Assembly (NCBI RefSeq): GCF_003173335.1
Contig: NZ_QGMZ01000028.1
Location: forward strand, 1-64,000
DNA length: 64,000 nt
Source of the DNA: Methanospirillum stamsii
GTDB lineage: Archaea > Halobacteriota > Methanomicrobia > Methanomicrobiales > Methanospirillaceae
Reading direction: 5' to 3'
The stretch's first letter is position 1; the number at the start of each line of letters is the position of its first letter. This document shows, piece after piece, positions 30,701-38,848 of the stretch. The notes below the pieces were generated by a model that worked only from the letters and a program-made list of their open reading frames with translations, was not told the DNA's origin and ran no database searches. The position numbers and the translations under genes were made by a program.

Positions 30701-31299
30701 AGAAATACCGACGATACTGTGAATTTTCTCCGCTGGGTGTCCTTGTGGCTGATATAACTGGACATTTTGTCGATGTAAACCCTATGGCCTGTTCAGTGCT
30801 CGGATATTCGCTGGATGAACTGATGGGAATGGATCTTTTATCCTTGTTTCCGGCTGAAAACAGGGCCTTGGCAGATGAGTACTTTTTTTCACTGGTCCGG
30901 ATGGGGTTTATATCATATGAAATAAAGATGCAAAGAAAGGATGAAACTGCGATTTCTGTTCTTATTAATGCCGTCGGGCTTCCAGATGACACATATATGA
31001 TATTTATCACTGAACTGACCGAGAGAGATAAGGCAAGACAGAGGGAAGCGTCAGCACTTGGGCAGATTGAGAGGAATATTTACCAGTTGGCAACGCTCAA
31101 TGACCAGATACGAAATCCGCTTTCAGTTATCAGCACCTTATGTGAGATAGATAATCCTGTTCATTTTGAACAGATACAGCAGCAGATAATGATAATTGAT
31201 CAGATAATCAGAAAGGTAGACCAAGGCTGGATTGAGTCGGTGAAGATAAGAGAATTTTTGCACAAGCACCATGGAATTATCCTGCATCAGGATGATTAA
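27751..31299 (+). CDS. HTH-PAS-PocR sensor with a kinase-like tail lacking His and ATPase domain
   Basis: 1182 aa, no membrane segment. Order: winged-helix HTH about 1-70 (IKEIAARCGLDPHTAARNLD), PAS about 70-185, PAS about 190-315, a divergent PAS-like region 320-470, PAS about 485-605, PAS about 605-735, a coiled coil (EEISATEEELRVNYEELAKK), a PocR ligand-binding domain about 805-960 (IDDLNGKILVATGWQDIC, CLESD, AYKCKNNLWDLVTPI), PAS about 975-1085, then an 85-residue tail. The tail reads TLNDQIRNPLSVI at 1115-1127, like a HisKA H-box but with D1118 where His is expected; no HATPase follows. It probably signals by protein contacts or through the HTH. Confidence 0.85.
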   Translation: MSDIHNRILSVLSSEDSALKIKEIAARCGLDPHTAARNLDVLEVLGRVRKVEVGTAKKYHLIEAIPVSGLIDISSDLVIILNTKLKIQYVNQKAQKILDLMNKPVIGERLDLLQLDLFSHPKVISGLKTFTHDKVYREVIPYIRNGQESWYAISIIGISLSVNSQLIAIIAEDVTETRKIQAKLKENEEKLRSFTTNIPGITYRYTLAARKTEFFNDNLQKMTGYHEQEITTKDHVALHSLVIPEDVDGITASIASALRSGEGYSAQYRIRRKDGVCIHLQEQGSPYRGEDGGIRWIDGVIIDITPAKEIEEKNIRLEKRYHSLFESVPVAICEDDFSQFRMYIEEMRWAGIADFKEYFEQNPKEIRKCMGLITNIGFNPELVRLFGFESKSAFKRNFPFLFTQESQKTIQELFVSLADGKTSFKGELSLKSAKGKVLHIIAYVSVMQEATPALSRVLTTCYDDTSRKEAYDLLIKSEQAMADMQVRKISDATDDALFMHSGGQICEVNASAVRMFGYSEEELKGMSILTLVTPEYRDYVLEQLLKEDDGTYESEGLTKDGKILRLMVRATTIRNKNKLMRYSAVKDITIIREKEHELKASEEKFRSLVQNSPNAIILIDEQGLIIEWNTAAESFFGIPRKEVVGQVYCDFLVSSMIPERRTPERIERIFTIISEALATGRSDYLKTPIEAEIITSDGVRRYIRQTVFPIPTETRFRLGSITMDITEQKENEKWLQASHLDLQAAYEEISATEEELRVNYEELAKKSEELKESKDLLTLKLDHILTPDYDVTEEELANIIDCEEIQRIMDDFYALSGIGIAIDDLNGKILVATGWQDICTKFHRVNPETEKNCLESDIILTSGVKPGEIKAYKCKNNLWDLVTPIMIGSHHVGNLFLGQFFYTDEQVDLDIFRKQAAMYGFNPDEYLAALDRVPRWSRETVTLVMDFYKRFAGLISRLSYSNLKLAKTLTDNEMILQDLAGSQEKYRRYCEFSPLGVLVADITGHFVDVNPMACSVLGYSLDELMGMDLLSLFPAENRALADEYFFSLVRMGFISYEIKMQRKDETAISVLINAVGLPDDTYMIFITELTERDKARQREASALGQIERNIYQLATLNDQIRNPLSVISTLCEIDNPVHFEQIQQQIMIIDQIIRKVDQGWIESVKIREFLHKHHGIILHQDD

Positions 31300-31399
31300 A
31301 GGGCAATTTTTGGAAATTTTTAAAAAAAATTTATTTAGGTTTTTTCTGAAAAGATGCTTCATTTCCAAACACTATAGATTCGATGGACTTCTCAAAAAA

Positions 31400-33934
31400 T
31401 TATCCGGTGTACCGGTAATACATATGTTTTACCAGTTCACTGCATACAAAAAATGCCGCAACCAGACTGAAAATTATCCCGAGATGCATGGCAGACGGCG
31501 GGTAAAAATGAAATAATTTCTCTCCGATGACCGTATACGGGAGCAGGACGGTAGCTAAGGCTGCAACCGCTGTGAGAAGTATAACATACCCGGAAGGTCG
31601 TTCAGCCTGGTAACATGGCAGTTTTGTCCGTATCGAGAAGAGAAATACGAGCTCAGTGAGGATACTCCCCACAAACCAGTTTGTCTGCAGGATCTTGTCT
31701 CCCTCATGCATGAAAAATGCAAAAAACATGAGATCAAATACGGTCACAACTACCCCGAGCAATGTTGCGACCAGCATTATTTCCCGGACTTCATATTTTC
31801 TCGGTTTTTTGACTTCATTTTTATCAACCGTATCGGTAGCGATGGAGATCATTGGAAAATCTGACAGGAGGTTTACCAGAAGTATCTGAATCGGGAGCAT
31901 CGGCAGAAAAGAAATGAACATGGATCCGATTGCAATCGCGTAAAAATGACCGAAGTTAGATGCAAGTGTTGCCTTCAGATACTTAACACTATTTGCAAAC
32001 ACCCCTCTTCCGCTCTCAATTCCATCCATTATCACCTCCAGGTTCTTCTGAAGCAGGATGATATCAGCAGCTTCCCTTGCAATATCTGCTGCACTCTCAA
32101 CTACCATTGACACACCGGCCAGTTTGAGGGCCGGAGCATCATTGATTCCTTCCCCTAAAAATCCGACGGTAAATGAACGCTGAAGGGTCTTGATAATATC
32201 ATATTTCTGTTCCGGGGTGACCCGTGCGATGACCGCATGCCTGGTTATTGCCTCTGCCCGGTCGTTTTCAGGTAACTCCTGCAAAACAGAACCGGTAAGG
32301 ACCATCGATGGATCATCAAGTAACCCGATTTTTACCCCTACCGCTCCTGCAACCTCCGGACTGTCTCCGGTGATGATTTTAATCGCAACACCAAGTTCCC
32401 TGGCTTTCTCTACGGCATGATAAGTGGATGGTTTGATTGGATCGGCAAAGGCCATAACGCCAAGGAATTGTAGATCCTGTTCATCTTCAGGAATTATTGT
32501 TTCTTTTTCTCCCGGAAACGTCCGTTTTGCAATGGCAATCGTTCGCTCTCCTGCTTTTCCCTTATCAGAGATCCACTTCTCAATCCCCTCTTTTTCAGAA
32601 TTTAAAAGAGAAGATAAGCCGATGATTACCTCTGGTGCACCCCGGACGATCATGAATGTTTCTTTCTCGTTCCTGATGAGAACCGCATTTCTCCGCCGAA
32701 CCGGGTCAAACGGCAATTCCATCAGCCGCTTAGAACCATTGTCCGGTAAAACCTGCCAATCTGCAGCCTCCTTTTCTATTGCAATGTCAAACGGCTCTGT
32801 TTTTTCCAGCGTCTGTGCAACGGTCAGAGCAGCATATGAGAGGAGAGCTGGGTGTGCATCCGGAGAATAATCCGTCGCACTGAGGGAGTTTTCTGTCAGG
32901 GTTCCGGTCTTGTCAGAGCAGAGTACCTCAATACTTCCAATATCCTCAATTGCGGTGAGCCGTTTAACAATAACCTCATGTTTGGCAAGTTGCAGGGCAC
33001 CTCTTGAAAGAGAGACTGTTGTTACAACGGGAAGAGCTTCAGGAACGACACTTACCACAAGAGCGATACAAAATACGACCAGTTCGAAAACATCTGCATT
33101 TTCACCTTTAATTACCAGGTTTGCCAGGAAAATGAAGACCAGGGTTATCAAAATCATCCGTAAGATAAAACTGCTGAAACTGCTGATTCCTTTTGAAAAC
33201 TCACTCTCTTTTGTGGTTTCCACGGTCAGTTTTGCAATCCTGCCCATGGTCGTCCGCTCTCCTGTCTCAAGGACAAGAGCGGTTGCCTCACCTTCTACAA
33301 CTGATGTCCCGCTAAAGAGAAGATTATGGCTTTCATAGATATTTTTTGGAACAGAGGGGAGTATATCTGCATCTTTTAAGACCGGTACCGATTCACCGGT
33401 CAGGGTCGTCTCATTGACAATAAGATGGTTGGTATGTATAACCCGGAGATCAGCAGGTATGGCATCTCCGGTCACAAGACTGATGATATCTCCTTTTACC
33501 AGGTTTCGTGAATCGATTACCTGCCAGTTATTATCCCTTTTTACCCGGCTCCGGGGACTGATAAACTGCTGCAATGCCCGGAGTGACTGTTCTGATTTGT
33601 ATTCCTGGTAAAATCCAAGGGCAGCGTTGATGAAAACAAATCCGACAATGATTCCTGCATCGACATGCTCACCGATGGCATACACGATGACCGCAGCAAC
33701 CAAAAGCAGGTAAATAAAAGGGGATTTAAACTGCCGGATTGCAATCTCCCACCAGTGTACCTGAGTAGCAGATATCTCGTTTAATCCATCTCTCTGGAGA
33801 GATGCACCGGCATTTTCCTGGGAAAGGCCTTCTGGTAATGAGGTGTGAAATAGTTCCTGAAGATTTTCTAATGAAAGTGATGCATATTGGAATATCCCGA
33901 TTTTATGTTCTTCTTCACTGCCATGAGTCGTCAT
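31400..33934 (-). CDS. P-type ATPase, Mg2+-transporter-like (P3B/MgtA-related)
   Basis: 844 aa from the ATG at 33934, preferred over the longer frame (34006) because GGAGAG sits just before it. Features: TGES in the actuator domain, phosphorylation D341 in CSDKTGTLT, and a hinge that reads GEGINDAPAL with E595 where most P-type ATPases have Asp. The membrane segment NFGHFYAIAIGSMFISFLPM followed by LPIQILLVNLLSDFPM matches MgtA-type pumps. Predicted to move Mg2+ or another cation using ATP. Ten helices. The GEGIND variant recurs, as far as I recall, in a bacterial/archaeal subgroup. Confidence 0.8.
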   Translation of the reverse strand: MTTHGSEEEHKIGIFQYASLSLENLQELFHTSLPEGLSQENAGASLQRDGLNEISATQVHWWEIAIRQFKSPFIYLLLVAAVIVYAIGEHVDAGIIVGFVFINAALGFYQEYKSEQSLRALQQFISPRSRVKRDNNWQVIDSRNLVKGDIISLVTGDAIPADLRVIHTNHLIVNETTLTGESVPVLKDADILPSVPKNIYESHNLLFSGTSVVEGEATALVLETGERTTMGRIAKLTVETTKESEFSKGISSFSSFILRMILITLVFIFLANLVIKGENADVFELVVFCIALVVSVVPEALPVVTTVSLSRGALQLAKHEVIVKRLTAIEDIGSIEVLCSDKTGTLTENSLSATDYSPDAHPALLSYAALTVAQTLEKTEPFDIAIEKEAADWQVLPDNGSKRLMELPFDPVRRRNAVLIRNEKETFMIVRGAPEVIIGLSSLLNSEKEGIEKWISDKGKAGERTIAIAKRTFPGEKETIIPEDEQDLQFLGVMAFADPIKPSTYHAVEKARELGVAIKIITGDSPEVAGAVGVKIGLLDDPSMVLTGSVLQELPENDRAEAITRHAVIARVTPEQKYDIIKTLQRSFTVGFLGEGINDAPALKLAGVSMVVESAADIAREAADIILLQKNLEVIMDGIESGRGVFANSVKYLKATLASNFGHFYAIAIGSMFISFLPMLPIQILLVNLLSDFPMISIATDTVDKNEVKKPRKYEVREIMLVATLLGVVVTVFDLMFFAFFMHEGDKILQTNWFVGSILTELVFLFSIRTKLPCYQAERPSGYVILLTAVAALATVLLPYTVIGEKLFHFYPPSAMHLGIIFSLVAAFFVCSELVKHMYYRYTG

Positions 33935-34197
33935 GTTCTCTCCGGGTCCATTGAAAGACAGGTATCCCGCCGGATGCCAGAATAGATCCCTGTTTTTTCC
34001 TCTCATCCGGACAGAGAACTATCCTGCTTTCTCAATATGCTGAGAATGATATTAATGATTGTGAGGAGAATCACCGCCACATACCGGATGATCAGAGGGA
34101 CAGGATAGGGAAGGTGTCACGTTCTGCTCATGGTATATGAGCTCAAAAATCCCTGAAGCTGATAGCAAAGAGGAATGGTATGGAGTAGGAGAAAAGA

Positions 34198-35079
34198 TCA
34201 TGAACTAATTTCCTGGCGGTTTTCTGATGATTTTCCATACCTGACTGCAATAATCACTCCTGCGAATACAAGAATAACTCCGATATATCCGTGTAGTGGG
34301 AGTACTTCCTGTAAGAGGACATAACCGAACAAGGCGGCAAAGACTGATTCCAGGGTATAAATAAGACCGGTATGTTCCGGAGACGTAAATTCCTGTGCAA
34401 CGGCCTGCAGAACGAATCCGACGAGTGTGCAGAGTATGGCAAGATACAGGATTATCAAACCGCTTGTAAGATTCATGGTCTGGAGAGGCATTTCCAGGAA
34501 AAAAGCGGGTCCAATAGCGAACAAAGCAGTGAATCCAAGTTGTAACACTCCGATAGTGACGGCATTTTCTCCGGCGGATAACACCCATTTTGTTGTCACA
34601 ATCTGGGTAGCATAACAAAGAGCAGCAATCAGGCAGAGAACAGTGCCAAAATCTATGGTCATTCCTTCCTTAAGTGTGAGAAGTCCGACTCCGGACAGGC
34701 AGAGCAGTATTGCAAAGATAAGAAATGAATTGGGGATTTTATGGAAGATTAGAACCTGGATTATGGGGATGAATACTATCGTTGTTGCCATGAGAAATCC
34801 GGCTGAAGTCGTCGGTGAGGTCTCCATTCCGGTGAGGAGAAATATGAATCCAAGAAAGAAACAAAATCCCAGAATTGCACTGGAGGCCAGGGTGTGAAGA
34901 TAAATCTTTGACATATGCCCCCAGAGAAGGATTATTCCGACAAAGAACGCGATACTGAACCGAAGGGCAATGAGTGTGTAAATGCCAAAACTATCCATTC
35001 CCCATTTCATTGCAACATAAGACGAACCCCATATCAGGACAATGAGGACCAGGATGAGATCTGCGGTTGTTTGTTTCAT
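34198..35079 (-). CDS. EamA/DMT-family transporter
   Basis: A 293-aa protein with ten helices forming two EamA repeats: the first begins LILVLIVLIWGSSYVAMKWG, the second LIAALCYATQIVTTKWVLS. The C-terminal helix pair ends in LLQEVLPLHGYIGVILVFAG with E in the usual place. It exports or imports small metabolites; the substrate is not predictable. Single-gene unit, upstream of the ATPase in the same direction but 190 bp away. Confidence 0.8.
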   Translation of the reverse strand: MKQTTADLILVLIVLIWGSSYVAMKWGMDSFGIYTLIALRFSIAFFVGIILLWGHMSKIYLHTLASSAILGFCFFLGFIFLLTGMETSPTTSAGFLMATTIVFIPIIQVLIFHKIPNSFLIFAILLCLSGVGLLTLKEGMTIDFGTVLCLIAALCYATQIVTTKWVLSAGENAVTIGVLQLGFTALFAIGPAFFLEMPLQTMNLTSGLIILYLAILCTLVGFVLQAVAQEFTSPEHTGLIYTLESVFAALFGYVLLQEVLPLHGYIGVILVFAGVIIAVRYGKSSENRQEISS

Positions 35080-35484
35080 GTATGTCTGATTTGGGTTTTA
35101 TGCATTTTCAGAGGCAGGGGGGCTGAAAAAAGATATTTTTCCTTTGATTTATTCGAAAAATAATTTGATATCCAAAGAATATTCTGCATGCTTTTTCTGG
35201 TGTACAGAGGTATGGTTTGCTGCCCGTAATTATGTATGGGTTATCAGAATTTTTGGACACATGAGATAATTATTATTTTGTCATGATCACCAGGAGAAGA
35301 ATCTGCCTTCTTTTAGATCTCCTTTGGGAATTATTAACTCATGTCTTGGGGATTACTATTTCCATGTGCACATTCATCATAATGCCGGATTTACGATTCC
35401 TTTTTGCCTGAAAAGCAGGTATTTAGAATACAAATTCCATAAGGATTTGATTACCGGTGAACGGAATTAAATCCGGCTACTAGG
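35080..35484. other. Intergenic region at the left edge of the trypco2/protease island
   Basis: Contains the EamA promoter near its left end. An open stretch of about 60 codons near 35286-35470 lacks a convincing start or homology. No repeat or tRNA seen. The island boundary is marked by the yjbQ fragment that follows. Confidence 0.3.
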
Positions 35485-35637
35485 GCCGGCCTTACCATCA
35501 ATGAGAATGCTGATCCGGATGTAAAACGGGATATCCTTGTCGGTCTTGCCCGCCAGGTTTCGTCATCCGGAGATTATCTGCATGCTGAAGGGAATTCCGA
35601 TACTCATATCAAGGCATCGCTGCTGGCATCACTATGA
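35485..35637 (+). pseudogene. Truncated duplicate of yjbQ
   Basis: 138 bp (35485-35622) align without gaps to 38032-38169 inside the intact yjbQ gene, with 12 mismatches counted by eye (about 91% identity), eight of them silent. The copy lacks the first 45 and last 40 or so codons and ends in TGA 15 bp later. Silent bias means the copy evolved as a gene before being truncated. With the intact gene it brackets the 35641-37400 cassette. Confidence 0.85.
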
Positions 35638-35640
35638 TTA

Positions 35641-36918
35641 TCACATTCCCTGTTGATCTGATTTTGTCATATCAACAATCATATTTTCGCCATCAATAAT
35701 TCCGTTGCCGATTTCAACAATCGTTCCCCTCTTTTTCGGAATGATGTAGGAAATATTACTCAATACCGTTGTTCCATGAGGCCCGTCACCTTCCAAAACC
35801 CGTGCAACAACTAATCTATGGCTTGCCCCGATATAGTTTTTAATTGTTTCAAGCTTTTGTGTATTTGGTAAAGAACCCAGAGCCTGGTTACATTCCTGCA
35901 TATGGTCACAATTTCTGCTCTCATCCAATACATCCGGAAATAATATTCTTGTTAATCTCTCCGGAGTAATACAATCCAGAAGTTCATCGATGCATTGTAC
36001 ATCGATGAATCCTGCACCCATTGAAAGGACATTTTCCTCCGGTATTGGTTTTGCAGACATTTCAAGGCATTTTTTTATGATATCCGGTGATAATGGATGA
36101 ATGGTATCGATCCCGCACCTTCTCAAAAAAAGGGAGTATTCGGTATACCACTTCTGTTCTTCATCAGTTCGAAATATCCGGATGCTGGAATATTCCTTTT
36201 TCATGTAGATCTTCTCGAGATTATCATGAAACGCCAGATTTGAATCATATCCGGTATCCAGAGCTCCAATGACCGGTGACGTTATGATCGAACTCCATTT
36301 TTCCTTCTTATTGAGATCACACAGTTCAAAAATTACAAAACTCAGATAGGATTTAAGGTACATTGCCAATCCGGTCACTTTTGGTGCAGCAAAGCTGGTT
36401 GAAGGGGGATAGATATCAGAATTCGATGTCCCATCAGTTACGACTGTAACCCCTGGACCATGGTCATACCCCCTGCTGGATGTATTCAGTATTTTTCTGT
36501 TCTGATCTGTTGCACCAACGGAAATTATTGTGGGATGTGTTGCAAGTGCCTGAAGAGTTCCTCCTCCCCCAAGTCCGTTGTTGCCTGCTGCAAATATTAC
36601 CGGTATATTCATCAGATAAAGCATTAATAAGGCTAGATTTATTGGATCATCATCCGGAATTTCTCTTGGTCCAAGACTAATATTAACGATATCCGGATGC
36701 TGCTCAAGTATCCAATCTAATCCCTTGAGTAAATTAACATATGAATGTGGTTTTTCTGAAAATTTGTGAGTATATGGGATTTCCAATCCAGAATATGAGT
36801 TCGGACATATGATATAGGGTAAACTTTTACCGACAAATATTGCAGGATCAGCAAAAACGGGTGTGAAAGTCTGGGGACTATATTGAAAGACTGAAAACTT
36901 TCCCTCTTGAGAACTCAT
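35641..36918 (-). CDS. Subtilisin-like (S8) protein lacking the Asp/His half of the triad
   Basis: A 425-aa protein without signal peptide or membrane segment. The second half of an S8 fold is clear: DIVNISLGPRE, oxyanion N113 in FAAGNNGLGGGG, and S175 in PPSTSFAAPKVTGLAMYL, followed by GAGFIDVQCIDELLD near 315-330, the usual end of S8 domains. The DTG and HGTH motifs are absent; the frame begins only about 70 residues before VNISLG. It is therefore a pseudo-protease, a protease with another catalytic arrangement, or an N-terminally shortened gene. The C-terminal 100 residues are unknown. Its ATG overlaps the stop of the trypco2-like gene by 4 nt. Confidence 0.7.
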   Translation of the reverse strand: MSSQEGKFSVFQYSPQTFTPVFADPAIFVGKSLPYIICPNSYSGLEIPYTHKFSEKPHSYVNLLKGLDWILEQHPDIVNISLGPREIPDDDPINLALLMLYLMNIPVIFAAGNNGLGGGGTLQALATHPTIISVGATDQNRKILNTSSRGYDHGPGVTVVTDGTSNSDIYPPSTSFAAPKVTGLAMYLKSYLSFVIFELCDLNKKEKWSSIITSPVIGALDTGYDSNLAFHDNLEKIYMKKEYSSIRIFRTDEEQKWYTEYSLFLRRCGIDTIHPLSPDIIKKCLEMSAKPIPEENVLSMGAGFIDVQCIDELLDCITPERLTRILFPDVLDESRNCDHMQECNQALGSLPNTQKLETIKNYIGASHRLVVARVLEGDGPHGTTVLSNISYIIPKKRGTIVEIGNGIIDGENMIVDMTKSDQQGM

Positions 36919-37400
36919 ACACTTTTTAATGTGAGAACAATCTTGTGTGAATATGCAGTACTTCCTCCCGCTCCAAGAATCATGGAAATTTCTCCCTCTT
37001 TGGTTATCTGAAACTGAAGAGTAATTACCGCATTCTCAAGTTTGAATTTTGGTTCCTGTAATTCTGCTTCATGAATGGTTTTCTTTATGAGTGCTACCGC
37101 TTCTGCTAGTTGTGATGGAATATCCCTGGATCCCATGAGGGTGACTTCATCTTTATCAGGTTTGAGAGAGATTAAAATGGTCTGAATATCCTGTTCTTTC
37201 ACTTCTCCTGATATGCTTACATTTAATGGCTTGAACTCAAGTTTTCCATTTGCGGATTTCTCTAAAACATTGTTGATTTCAAGATCGATTTTTTCCACAT
37301 CCAACCCTGATCCAGTGACTGAATATTGAATTGCACGTTTGATATCCCCTATGACAGATGTTAATTCATCAGATCCCATCGTGATGCCTTCACTCTTCAT
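36915..37400 (-). CDS. Tandem trypco2-like protein (trypsin-co-occurring domain)
   Basis: 161 aa, two similar halves. Residues about 92-161 (QLAEAVALIKKTIHEAELQE, then FKLENAVITLQFQITKEGEI, ending HKIVLTLKSV) fit the trypco2 pattern of an N-terminal helix followed by beta strands with a final K.TLTP-like strand. Residues about 12-80 (LTSVIGDIKRAIQYSVTGSG, then LEFKPLNVSISGEV, ending TILISLKP) are a second, diverged copy. Trypco2 domains are known as partners of trypsin-like proteases in conflict-type gene clusters. A GAAGG before M8 (37379) makes that an alternative start. ATGA overlap with the protease gene. Confidence 0.65.
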   Translation of the reverse strand: MKSEGITMGSDELTSVIGDIKRAIQYSVTGSGLDVEKIDLEINNVLEKSANGKLEFKPLNVSISGEVKEQDIQTILISLKPDKDEVTLMGSRDIPSQLAEAVALIKKTIHEAELQEPKFKLENAVITLQFQITKEGEISMILGAGGSTAYSHKIVLTLKSV

Positions 37401-37896
37401 GTTGATTTATATTATATAAATATATTGGATCATATTCTTTTTAGGTCTTCATGATAAACGAATACGATGGAGCAATTCACCATTTTATCATCATCGGGGA
37501 GTCAGTAAAACAATTTCCAACTCAACTTTAGAATGCTATCCGGATATTGAATGGAGAGAAATATCAGAAAATGAGGTTTGTATTGGTATTTAATTTACAA
37601 ACTCTATAGTGTTGTTACACTACTATTAACCGTATGCCCACATTCAATGTTATCCTGGATGCTTTCGAAGAACTCGAGGTGGAAGACCGGAATACCGTAT
37701 TCATATTTTTAAAAGCAGGATAACAGAATGGAAATGCCATCATTGGCGGCAAGAGCAAAGGAGGCTTTATCAGGCGCAAAATATGAGAAAAAAGAGTCAG
37801 GGGGGAGGGACTCTGGGATGATCTGAATGATTGAGATCATCTGGGATGAAAAATTTTAAAGATATTCAAAGCAACTAAGGCCAGATGGCGATCTAA
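37401..37896. other. Intergenic region with decayed fragments
   Basis: Holds the trypco2 promoter (TATA-rich TTTATATAATATAAATC just upstream of 37400), the HepT relic at 37451-37591, and a roughly 29-codon fragment near 37633 (MPTFNVILDAFEELEVEDRN) that resembles the N-terminus of an addiction-module-type small protein, followed by G/A-rich non-coding sequence before yjbQ. Confidence 0.4.
37451..37591 (+). pseudogene. HepT (DUF86) toxin relic
   Basis: The frame AIHHFIIIGESVKQFPTQL ends at a TAG (37529-37531); in another frame the expected continuation follows (CYPDIEWREISENE), matching the central DUF86 pattern (IGEA.K..P......YP.I.W..I..MRD). The N-terminus and the catalytic R-x4-H segment are missing. 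It is a short frameshifted relic of a MntA/HepT-type locus. Confidence 0.6.
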
Positions 37897-38298
37897 ATGA
37901 AATGGATAAGGATACAGGTTAAAACGAATTCGAGAACAGAACTCATAGATATTACACATCGTATTTCAGAGGAAGTTACCAGATCCGGGATACAAAACGG
38001 AATCTGCTCTGTTTTTATGCAGCATACAACCGCCGGCCTTACTATCAATGAAAATGCTGATCCGGATGTAAAACGGGATATCCTTGTCGGTCTCGCCCGT
38101 CTGGTTCCGGCATCCGGAGATTATCTGCATGCCGAGGGAAATTCCGATGCTCATATCAAGGCATCACTGATGGGATTTTCTCTTCCTGTTCCGGTCATTG
38201 ATGGCCGGCTGGCTCTTGGAACCTGGCAGGGAATGTACTTTTGCGAGTTTGATGGTCCCCGGGACCGGCATGTCCTTGTTGGAGTAAGTGGTGAGTAA
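37897..38298 (+). CDS. yjbQ: YjbQ family protein (UPF0047, secondary thiamine-phosphate synthase-like)
   Basis: A 133-aa protein of full family length. Signature parts: VFMQHTTAGLTINENADPDV, GDYLHAEGNSDAHIKASLMG, and LGTWQGMYFCEFDGPRDRHV. The conserved His/Asn/Asp residues form the active-site region that gives weak thiamine-phosphate synthase activity in bacterial homologues; the true cellular role is unsettled. A truncated, 91%-identical copy lies 2.5 kb to the left at 35485. Intact and probably functional. Confidence 0.9.
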   Translation: MKWIRIQVKTNSRTELIDITHRISEEVTRSGIQNGICSVFMQHTTAGLTINENADPDVKRDILVGLARLVPASGDYLHAEGNSDAHIKASLMGFSLPVPVIDGRLALGTWQGMYFCEFDGPRDRHVLVGVSGE

Positions 38299-38848
38299 GA
38301 AAAAAGGTGGAACTCCGGGTATTTCTTATTTTTTCATTGAGGCAACCGTTTACTCGAAAAGAGATATGGATAGGTGGACCCGGGTTGATCCTGTCTATAT
38401 GGAGGACGGGGTTATCCAGCATACCTGGTATGATAGAGTCCGGTATATTGAGAGTTCTTTTCCGGGATGAATAGACTGCCGGTTTTCGACGGGTTCCGGG
38501 TTTATCATGAATGTTTAGAAGAAAATACGCCCGAATTCTGATTTTTTATTTAGGATATGATGGATTATGAGTTTTTCAAAAAATAAAAAGTATGTTTTGA
38601 ATTGGAATGTTTTTAAGGTAATCATTGGATAATCCGGACAAAAAGATATGAATGGTGAAGAGCCGGAATCCGGATTGATAGGATAAATGAAAGACTCGCC
38701 TCGACCAGTTGCTCATGTGGCTTTGTATCAAAAATTTGACATGTGCAACAGCTCCTTAAGATCCAATAATTATGAATCCTTGTGATATACATTATCATTT
38801 CTCTACCGAAAAACAATTCATTTCATAGAAACCACATATAATAGTATT
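38299..38848. other. Intergenic region, no convincing gene
   Basis: An open frame at 38288-38470 (containing DPVYMEDGVIQHTWYDRV) overlaps the yjbQ stop; it has mildly coding-like sequence but no family or ribosome site I can support. Other frames are short. AT-rich sequence before 38849 probably carries the hicBA promoter. Confidence 0.3.

Noticed and set aside
35283-35411. Small hydrophobic 42-aa frame left of the trypco2 island
   Set aside because: It overlaps another open frame of equal quality, has no supporting motif, and could be chance.
38288-38470. 60-aa open frame overlapping the yjbQ stop
   Set aside because: No start signal, family or conservation that I can support; left as intergenic.
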